From: CAZDAM01 sp964503595
GTDB lineage: Bacteria; Muiribacteriota; UBA6191
Reading direction: 5' to 3'
Assembly: GCA_964503595.1 (NCBI GenBank)
Contig: CAZDAM010000025.1
Span: 1 to 34,711, forward strand
Length of the DNA: 34,711 bases
How positions within the stretch are numbered: the stretch's first letter is position 1; every line of letters starts with the position of its first letter. The translations under genes were made by a program, and so were the position numbers. The notes under the pieces are model-generated. The model worked only from the letters and a program-made list of their open reading frames with translations, ran no database searches and was not told the DNA's origin. Below are positions 24,511 through 30,000 of this stretch, piece after piece.

Positions 24511-25200
24511 CTACTTCTGAGGTAAATGGTTATCAAGCCAGTTCTTCAGTTCCAGAAAAGTGGCTTCTGATTCCCTCATCCAGTGATTCCACCCCGGAGG
24601 CGAAAGGGTTGGAATGAAGATCAGAGCTGTTTCAAAATCACCTTCAAAATGTGGATTCAGGGCTTGCCGGTTGAGCTTTAGCTTTTGAATCTGAAGATGT
24701 CCTTTCTCATACCAGCTTTCCTGAGATAGCAGGGCATTTTTGGCCCGGACTTCCTTCAGGAAGCATTCCTGGGCTTTTTTGCCAAAGACAATCATGTAGC
24801 GGGGAGCAAAAGCGGCGATGACGGCCTGGGAAAGGGCTGCCCCGCGTATTTTGCCTTGTGAGCTCAGCTGTGAGGCTTTGGGAGATGAGAAGCAGTAGAC
24901 ATCGGATTCCAGAATGGGCCGGTTCAGAGTCCTGACAAAGCGCTCGATATTCTGGCGGGTTCTGGAAGGCGTGGCATTCAGTTTGGAATAAAGCTCCCGC
25001 GAGGTTCCACACCGTCCCATGTGCCAGTCCAGAAATTTCTGATGGCTCATGGAGTCTGCCGGGCAGGGACGAGCCTGATTGAAGCCCAAAAGCAGGCCAT
25101 CAATGGATTCAAGGTCTTGGATTTGGGTTGTAAAGGGGCGGGGGTACTGGCCCTCGCTGGCAAAGGTGAGTTCCCGAATGGCTGTTTCCAGATTTTTCAT
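24511..25200 (-). CDS. Hypothetical protein, possible uracil-DNA glycosylase-like fold
   Basis: A 229-aa protein that I cannot assign firmly. Weak resemblance to the UDG superfamily: a strand and loop LLLGFNQARPCPAD in the position of the first UDG motif, a central APRYMIVFGKKAQECFL, and IFIPTLSPPGWNHWMRESE in the position of the second (His-Pro-Ser-type) motif. The catalytic-loop residues are not the canonical ones. Cysteines are few, so a 4Fe-4S cluster of the family-4 type is unlikely. A strong ribosome site (AAGGAGAC) precedes the ATG. It is transcribed divergently from the WYL regulator and may be under its control. Confidence 0.6.
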   Translation of the reverse strand: MKNLETAIRELTFASEGQYPRPFTTQIQDLESIDGLLLGFNQARPCPADSMSHQKFLDWHMGRCGTSRELYSKLNATPSRTRQNIERFVRTLNRPILESDVYCFSSPKASQLSSQGKIRGAALSQAVIAAFAPRYMIVFGKKAQECFLKEVRAKNALLSQESWYEKGHLQIQKLKLNRQALNPHFEGDFETALIFIPTLSPPGWNHWMRESEATFLELKNWLDNHLPQK

Positions 25201-25248
25201 TGTTGTCTCCTTATCAGAGGTGTTTCAGTTGTTTGGATTATGACTTAT

Positions 25249-25276
25249 TTGTGCGACATCATCTGTCGTGTATAAT
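25249..25276 (+). promoter_or_regulatory. Promoter with palindromic operator before the WYL regulator
   Basis: A consensus -10 TATAAT (25271-25276) is preceded at 16 bases by TTGTGC (25249-25254), a weak -35. The palindrome CGACA-TCATC-TGTCG (25254-25268) fills the spacer, a classic repressor site. Transcription would begin at about 25283, which is the ATG itself, so the message may be leaderless or nearly so. Confidence 0.55.
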
Positions 25277-25282
25277 GGGAGA

Positions 25283-26227
25283 ATGAAAAAAGACACCAAA
25301 AAATCCACGCTTCTGTTTCAACTGTTTCGTGACTTTGTGCAAAGGGGTGTTCTCAGCCGTGAAGAGCTTCTGAGGCGCTATAATCTGGATCAAAGAACAC
25401 TCCAGCGCTACCTTAAGGATCTGGAGGAATTCGGAGTTCAATCACGTTCCCGGGTTCTGGATGCCCGCAAAAGGGAATACTATCTGGAAGACAGGTTCCG
25501 GGGGCCGGTGGATCTGAACGAAGAAGAGGCTGCGGCACTGAGTATGGCTTCCTCCATTCTGGAAGGCATGCATCAATCCCTGGCGCATGCCTTGAAAAAA
25601 CTTCTGAAGCGGGAGCAGAACCTGAAATTGGAAGGAGTCAGAATCGGTGTATTCCTGCCCGGTCTGGCCCGTCCCCAAAAAACCTCCCGCCGGGTTCCCG
25701 GCAAGGAATGGCAGGATCTGAAAACCTGTTTTGCCGCATTGAAGGACAGGGAAATGCTTCTGGTGGATGGCAAGAGGGTCTATCCCGGCGGACTTTTCCT
25801 GCACGAATACAAATGGCTTCTTCTGGGACAGATGATCGAAGGACTTGAATTTGTCCCCCATGTCATTCGCCTGGATCGGGTGAAAACAATCCGAAGAATC
25901 CCGGAAAAATGCGATCTAAAGGATCGTTCTGATGTGGCAACAGCCTATGGGCCAAGTGTTTACGAGACTCCCGAGAAGGTGGTTCTAAGAATTCATGGAG
26001 GAAGGGGACGTTACTTCTTTGATGAGACCTATCATCCTTCCCAGAAGATTGAATCCGGAGGTCCCGAGGATTCCGAGATCACGGTGTCCTATCTGGTCAA
26101 TGATCTGCGCTATTTCAAGTTCTTTGTGCGCCGCTGGCTTCCTCATGCCGAAGTCCTTGAACCCGCCTCGCTTCGTAAGCAGATTCAGGAAGAACTCAAG
26201 CTTGCCCTGAAATGCTATGAGGATTGA
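25283..26227 (+). CDS. WYL-domain transcriptional regulator
   Basis: A 314-aa regulator with an N-terminal winged HTH (about 5-55: LLFQLFRDFVQRGVLSREEL, RTLQRYLKDLEEFGV) and a WYL domain (~150-220), where the name-giving triplet is degenerate: YKWLLLGQMIEGLEFVPHVI, then RLDRVKTIRRI. A C-terminal WCX-like part follows (VVLRIHGGRGRYF ... YLVNDLRYFKFFVRRWLPHAEVLEP). WYL proteins often repress defence or DNA-damage genes and sense nucleic-acid ligands. I use the ATG at 25283; a GTG at 25268 lies within the operator. The palindrome overlapping its promoter suggests autoregulation. The gene ends 9 bases before the assembly gap. Confidence 0.88.
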   Translation: MKKDTKKSTLLFQLFRDFVQRGVLSREELLRRYNLDQRTLQRYLKDLEEFGVQSRSRVLDARKREYYLEDRFRGPVDLNEEEAAALSMASSILEGMHQSLAHALKKLLKREQNLKLEGVRIGVFLPGLARPQKTSRRVPGKEWQDLKTCFAALKDREMLLVDGKRVYPGGLFLHEYKWLLLGQMIEGLEFVPHVIRLDRVKTIRRIPEKCDLKDRSDVATAYGPSVYETPEKVVLRIHGGRGRYFFDETYHPSQKIESGGPEDSEITVSYLVNDLRYFKFFVRRWLPHAEVLEPASLRKQIQEELKLALKCYED

Positions 26228-26236
26228 TTTTTCATC

Positions 26237-26336
26237 NNNNNNNNNNNNNNNNNNNNNNNNNNNNNNNNNNNNNNNNNNNNNNNNNNNNNNNNNNNNNNNN
26301 NNNNNNNNNNNNNNNNNNNNNNNNNNNNNNNNNNNN
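26237..26336. other. Assembly gap (100 N)
   Basis: Exactly 100 unknown bases, the usual placeholder for a scaffold join of unknown length. The true distance between the WYL regulator and the genes to the right is unknown, and the join itself depends on read-pair evidence. Confidence 0.99.
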
Positions 26337-26459
26337 CGCGATCCGTTTCGCAAGGAGATCAAACGGGGTCACAAGTTCTTTCTTCTGAATCCGGAAGTTC
26401 TGGAGAAGGGTGCCTACTATGTGCGTGAGGACGGTCTTTTAGGGATTGAGGCTCTTTAA
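26337..26459 (+). CDS. 3' end of an unidentified gene cut by the gap
   Basis: An open frame runs from the gap edge for 40 residues (beginning RDPFRKEIKRGHKFFLL and ending DGLLGIEAL) to a TAA stop. Codon use is like that of its neighbours and the frame is clean, so this is probably the C-terminus of a real protein whose body is lost in the gap. The family is not recognised. Confidence 0.55.
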   Translation, partial: RDPFRKEIKRGHKFFLLNPEVLEKGAYYVREDGLLGIEAL

Positions 26460-26471
26460 GAGTCATTTTTT
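26451..26471 (+). terminator. Weak intrinsic terminator candidate
   Basis: A short stem GCTCT-TTA-AGAGT (26451-26463, with one G-T pair) overlaps the stop codon of the partial gene and is followed by CATTTTTT. The stem is only 5 bp, so termination efficiency is doubtful. Confidence 0.35.
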
Positions 26472-26474
26472 ATT

Positions 26475-26503
26475 CTGAGGGTCAGGCACATTTGTGGTAT
26501 AAG
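26475..26503 (+). promoter_or_regulatory. Possible promoter of the SHOCT-domain secreted protein gene
   Basis: A -10-like TATAAG (26498-26503) lies 17 bases after CTGAGG (26475-26480), a poor -35. Transcription would start near 26510, leaving about 38 nt of leader containing the GAGGGGA ribosome site. Confidence 0.35.
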
Positions 26504-26547
26504 GGCTTTTAGTGATTTTTCTTGCTATGTTGAATTGAGGGGAAAAT

Positions 26548-27267
26548 ATGAAGTTTTTGCAGTTTTTACTGTCGTTATGTCTGTTTTGTTTTGTGGTGAG
26601 TGGGCAGTCTCAAGCTCAGGATTTGTTGCAGCAGCTTCAGCAGGCCAAGGCTATGCTGGAACAGGGGCTGATCTCTGAGGATGAATACAATCGCACCAAG
26701 AAGAATATTCTGGGCCGACTGAGTGGTGGTTCCGGGCAAGCTGCGACCCCTAGCGGAGGCATGCCTTCCGGTGCCGTGGATTTGCAGCCATCCCATCGGG
26801 CAGATCTGGCGGTGATTCCATTTTATGGCAAGGTATATTCGGATGGGGATCGTGATTCGGTAGCGAAATTTTCCGTTGAAAATATGCGTCGCTATATTGA
26901 GTCCAGTGATGTTTCCCTTCCGGGGGGGATTCTGGATTTTCATGAAGTCAAGCAGCTGATTCTGCATCATATCGGGATTCTGGATCCGGATCAGCCTTAT
27001 AGCAATGAGCAACTTCAGAAAATAGCCCGGATTCTGGGAGTTCGCTATCTGGCTTTTGGAGAAATCAGGCATTTGAGCTTCACCCAGCAGGTTCATCGTT
27101 TCAATGTGATGTGCATGGTTTACGATGCGGCCAATAACAAAATCGTGTTTGAAAGACAGGCCAGGCAATCCACGGCCAGAAAATGGCTGAACATGCTTTT
27201 ACCGGAAAAGGGCAAAACCTTCGGGAAGATCAGTGAGCAGTTCTATTTCTTTCTGGATGAATTGTGA
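26548..27267 (+). CDS. Secreted protein with SHOCT-like helix and CsgG/TolB-like domain
   Basis: A 239-aa protein with a signal peptide (FLQFLLSLCLFCFVVSGQSQA, cleavage near AQ-D). Residues ~24-58 form a SHOCT-like hairpin (QQAKAMLEQGLISEDEYNRT, then KKNILGRL). After a Gly/Ser/Pro linker, residues ~84-239 resemble CsgG/FlgT/TolB-N-type periplasmic domains: DLAVIPFYGKVYSD at the start, IARILGVRYLAFGEI (the usual element built around a Leu-Gly strand), and VMCMVYDAANNKIVFERQA. GAGGGGA lies just before the ATG. There is no lipobox. It probably acts in the cell envelope; the specific role is unknown. No obvious operon partners. Confidence 0.7.
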   Translation: MKFLQFLLSLCLFCFVVSGQSQAQDLLQQLQQAKAMLEQGLISEDEYNRTKKNILGRLSGGSGQAATPSGGMPSGAVDLQPSHRADLAVIPFYGKVYSDGDRDSVAKFSVENMRRYIESSDVSLPGGILDFHEVKQLILHHIGILDPDQPYSNEQLQKIARILGVRYLAFGEIRHLSFTQQVHRFNVMCMVYDAANNKIVFERQARQSTARKWLNMLLPEKGKTFGKISEQFYFFLDEL

Positions 27268-27396
27268 GCTACCTTGGCTCTCATAGAACGATCCACTTGA
27301 GACAAGAGACTTTATGGGGAGGCGGGGCGTAGTTTACTGGTACCGATTGCCGGATGGATTGAAAGCCTCCGGCAAATCTGGAAAGATAGAATAACC

Positions 27397-28461
27397 ATGA
27401 TCAAAGAACATACGGCAAACACAGAAGAACGTAGGTTGACCACACGGGATGAAATGACGGATTTTCTGCTCTACACCACCCCGGATGGTCAGGTAAAGGT
27501 GGAGTGTTTACTGCATAACGAGACGATCTGGCTGCCGCAAAAGCGTATCGCCGAGCTGTTTGGAGTGGGGGTATCAGCTATCTCGAAGCATCTGGAGAAT
27601 ATTTTTCAGGATGGGGAGTTACAGAGGCAGGCAACTATTTCCATTTTGGAAACAGTTCAGCAAGAGGGGGCCCGACAGGTAAAACGAAAGCTGGAGTTCT
27701 ACAATCTGGATGCTATTATTTCGGTCGGCTACCGGGTCAATTCGTCTAAAGCGACCCAATTTCGCATCTGGGCGACGAAACTGTTGAAGGAATACATCAC
27801 CAAGGGCTTTGCCATGGACGATGAACGGCTAAAAAACGGTCGCTTTTTCGGCAAAGACTATTTCAAAGAACTACTGGAACGCGTCCGTTCCATTCGCGCC
27901 TCCGAACGCCGGATATATCAACAAATTACCGACATTTTTTCCGAATGCAGTATTGACTACGATCCCAAGTCAGAAACAACGAGAAATTTCTATGCCCATG
28001 TGCAGGACAAGTTTCACTTTGCCATCACCGGCCACACTGCAGCAGAGACCATCTATCTGAATGCTGATTCCGAAAGACCATTGATGGGGATGATGACTTA
28101 CAAAAATGCCCCTGACGGTCGTGTACTCAAATCCGACACTACTATCGGCAAGAATTACCTGAAGGAAGATGAAATCAAAAAGCTGGAGCGAGCCGTCACA
28201 GCCTTTTTCGACTACATCGAGCGGATTATCGAAAATCGAACTTCCTTTACTATGGAAAGCTTTGCCGAAAGTGTGAACCGCTTCCTGGAGTTCAATGAAT
28301 ATAAAATTCTTGAAGGTTATGGTTCAGTTTCACGCAAAAAGGCGGAAGAAAAGGCGTTTACCGAATACGACAAGTTCAACAAAACCCAGCGTATAGAATC
28401 CGACTTTGACAAAGTCGTTAAACAGATCGAAGCCTCAAACAAAAAAGGAACTGCAAAGTGA
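27397..28461 (+). CDS. RhuM-family protein
   Basis: A 354-aa member of the RhuM (virulence RhuM) family, widespread in genomic islands and often found inside restriction-modification operons; its biochemical role is not established. Family landmarks: ETIWLPQKRIAELFGVGVSA with HTH character, SKHLENIFQDGEL, YNLDAIISVGYRVNS, FRIWATKLLKEYITKGFAMD, FAITGHTAAETIYLNAD and FNEYKILEGYGSVSRKKAEE. The ribosome site at 27397 is weak; an in-frame ATG at 27454 (MTDFLLY) is an alternative. The stop overlaps the next start (GTGA), the arrangement expected when a restriction gene follows. Confidence 0.88.
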   Translation: MIKEHTANTEERRLTTRDEMTDFLLYTTPDGQVKVECLLHNETIWLPQKRIAELFGVGVSAISKHLENIFQDGELQRQATISILETVQQEGARQVKRKLEFYNLDAIISVGYRVNSSKATQFRIWATKLLKEYITKGFAMDDERLKNGRFFGKDYFKELLERVRSIRASERRIYQQITDIFSECSIDYDPKSETTRNFYAHVQDKFHFAITGHTAAETIYLNADSERPLMGMMTYKNAPDGRVLKSDTTIGKNYLKEDEIKKLERAVTAFFDYIERIIENRTSFTMESFAESVNRFLEFNEYKILEGYGSVSRKKAEEKAFTEYDKFNKTQRIESDFDKVVKQIEASNKKGTAK

Positions 28462-28673
28462 AGATACGATTTGATCCGAATCTGGACTTTCAGAAGCAGG
28501 CCATTGATCTTGCGTTACAAAAGCTTTCGTTGGGCGATACCACCATAAAGGATGTTGCCGAGCATTATGCCCAAATGGGAAACGATGTGGAAATCCTGAC
28601 CGGTGATCAGGGGTTGAAAGCATATGAACCTGTAAAGCCTGTTCAGGTGCCGAGGCGTAGGCAGAGTCGATAG
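28458..28673 (+). pseudogene. Chimeric remnant: type III Res N-terminus joined to PIN-like C-terminus
   Basis: A 71-aa frame starting at a GTG that overlaps the RhuM stop, with AAGGAA 7 bases upstream. Residues 1-20 (MKIRFDPNLDFQKQAIDLAL) match the standard start of type III restriction helicases or related DEAD-box Res subunits. From about residue 26 the sequence changes to a different family: DTTIKDVAEHYAQ ... DVEILTGDQGLKAYEP with a PRRR tail, which fits the last half of a PIN-type nuclease domain, including its two late acidic residues. The simplest reading is a large deletion that fused two genes in frame. Neither activity can survive. The PIN call is moderate, the Res call better. Confidence 0.6.
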
Positions 28674-28740
28674 AAGAAACCCCATTTTTGAGAAATCCGC
28701 AGGGCTTTTGCAGTTCAATACCAGGCTTTTCCTCAAAAGT

Positions 28741-28818
28741 GTATGTCTTAAAAATCCGACCCATTTTAGGCGACAGTTTCTGTCGTATAAAAAGGGTGCT
28801 TTTCAGGAGATATATACC
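28741..28818. repeat. Long imperfect palindromic element with CGACA-N5-TGTCG core
   Basis: The centre CGACAG-TTT-CTGTCG (28771-28785) is nested in longer imperfect arms: GTATGTCTT, AAAA and GACCC on the left mirror GGGTGC, TTTTCAGGAGA and TATATAC on the right. The stretch TTTTAGGCGACA and bases on both sides also match the element at 24440-24476 (in either orientation, since both are palindromic). It resembles a small non-coding palindromic repeat or a regulator binding site. It lies just past the deletion-scar gene. Confidence 0.6.
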
Positions 28819-28834
28819 TTGAATTCCGTTGGTT

Positions 28835-28968
28835 TCAGGCCTTCGACCAGTCCTTCTTGCGCACTCGCCCGGTTTCATAGTAGTTGCCAACAAGGTCGAT
28901 AAAATCCTTGAAGTCGGAATTTATATAAGTTTTTTCAGAATAGATTCGATTTCATCGTGGATGTTCAT
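28835..28968 (-). pseudogene. Small frameshifted gene at the end of the minus-strand trio
   Basis: An ATG at 28968 overlaps the stop of the preceding gene (ATGA) and opens MNIHDEIESILKKLI before an early TAA. Moving to the -1 frame at a run of six A (28931-28936) would continue as NSDFKDFIDLVGNYYETGRV, then RKKDWSKA, ending at 28835, about 44 residues in total. This suggests loss of one A, a sequencing error in the homopolymer, or slippage. The family is not recognised. Confidence 0.4.
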
Positions 28969-29456
28969 GCTGCCAGTACAATAATTTTGAGGCCGAAATT
29001 GGCCTGGATTTTGCTTAGAATTTCGGTTCGGAAACGGGCCAGGAACTGAAATCCTCTCAACCTTGCTTGTACCAAATCGGTTTCGTCTTGAAAAGTAAGT
29101 GTGGATTTCGTTGCCATGACATCGAATTTGATACCGGTTTCTTTGGAATCGAAAGGCTTTTCAAGCGTCAGCTGGATCCAGTGAATGGTGACATCCGGCG
29201 GTTTTAAGTCTTCCATGAATTCGGGTAAATTCCAGATACTTCGGATGAGAAGAGGCTCAGTGTGAGCAAATCGTTTGAGTGAAGCGGTATCTTCCTTGGT
29301 GATACGGATTTTGGAGTGGCTCAAAAGAGCTTCTGTCAACGCGGAAACATTGAGTGGCAAGTAGTCATTCGAGCCGCGTACGGCATCATACTGATTCAGC
29401 TGTAGGTGGGCGGATGATGCTGCGATGTTTTGTTTTACCGGGTGCAAAGAGCTCAT
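28965..29456 (-). CDS. Hypothetical protein, defence-island neighbour
   Basis: A 163-aa protein without signal peptide or TM helix; I do not recognise it. The N-terminal half is mixed (NQYDAVRGSNDYLPLNVSAL), the middle looks strand-rich (DVTIHWIQLTLEKPF, IKFDVMATKSTLTFQDE), and the C-terminus is helical with basic residues (ARLRGFQFLARFRTEILSKI). Start and stop overlap the flanking small genes by ATGA on both sides, so the three form one translational unit. This coupling supports it being real. Confidence 0.6.
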   Translation of the reverse strand: MSSLHPVKQNIAASSAHLQLNQYDAVRGSNDYLPLNVSALTEALLSHSKIRITKEDTASLKRFAHTEPLLIRSIWNLPEFMEDLKPPDVTIHWIQLTLEKPFDSKETGIKFDVMATKSTLTFQDETDLVQARLRGFQFLARFRTEILSKIQANFGLKIIVLAA

Positions 29457-29623
29457 TGGGCATCTCCTGGGAGAGGTTTGGGTTGAAGGGCCTGAAGCTT
29501 TTCAACAATCGTGTCCTCATCCTGAATTGGACGGCTTTCAGCCGCAGCGGAGAGTTTTTCATTCTTTAACTGTAAGTCACGGATCTGGGCTTTCAGTTCT
29601 GCAATGGTTTCCTGCTGCTGCAT
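29453..29623 (-). CDS. Small coiled-coil protein
   Basis: A 56-aa protein. The ATG at 29623 has an excellent ribosome site (AAGGAGAG, 6 bases upstream); a longer frame starting at 29728 has none and is not preferred. Residues 1-25 (QETIAELKAQIRDLQLKNEK) have heptad spacing of a short coiled coil, followed by an acidic, Pro-rich tail. The stop overlaps the next gene (ATGA). Function unknown; it may dimerise or bind the partner encoded next. Confidence 0.6.
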   Translation of the reverse strand: MQQQETIAELKAQIRDLQLKNEKLSAAAESRPIQDEDTIVEKLQALQPKPLPGDAQ

Positions 29624-29797
29624 GGTGCTCTCCTTATGCGGATAGCTTAGCATGGGCCACAATTTCCTGTAAAAAATGGGTGGTACGAATTCCCCTGACA
29701 GATGCGAAGCTATGTCAAAAAAAGCCACAGATGGATAGCGATGAACGTGGATAATGTTTCTTTGTACCTTAAAAAGATCTATAACTCAGGATGCAAC

Positions 29798-29818
29798 TGC
29801 CGAGGAATTCTCGGTAGT
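29798..29818 (-). other. Hairpin downstream of the truncated defence gene
   Basis: CTGCCGAG-GAATT-CTCGGTAG forms an 8-bp stem with one G-U pair, 12 bases past the stop of the truncated gene on the minus strand. It has no T-tract, so termination is possible but not shown. The rest of 29624-29829 shows nothing recognisable. Confidence 0.35.
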
Positions 29819-29829
29819 TCGCATGACTA

Positions 29830-30000
29830 CTATTCGTGGGATTCATTTGTCTCGATTTCCAGTTTGCGGAGAAATTTCTGACAGAAAACGGGAGATTGGG
29901 ATAGAGCCCAGCCAATGCTGGCACTCATGGCATTTTCATGAGTGCCGAGGAGCTCAAAAATGGTTTCGGCTTTTCGGGAATGAAGAGTTAGCCAGGACAT
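29830..30000 (-). pseudogene. Truncated third gene of the DUF1156-DUF499 operon
   Basis: A 56-codon frame whose ATG (30000) overlaps the DUF499 stop as TGATG, so it is translationally coupled. It encodes SRKAETIFELLGTHENAMSA, then SIGWALSQSPVFCQKFLRKL, before a TAG. The pattern of a leucine-glycine pair, then Glu-Asn, then Gly-Trp-Ala-Leu and Ser-Pro-x-Phe is what I associate with the first ~45 residues of larger defence-associated proteins, some with nuclease domains. No continuation is seen in the other frames, so the rest appears to be deleted rather than frameshifted. Family assignment is tentative. Confidence 0.5.
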
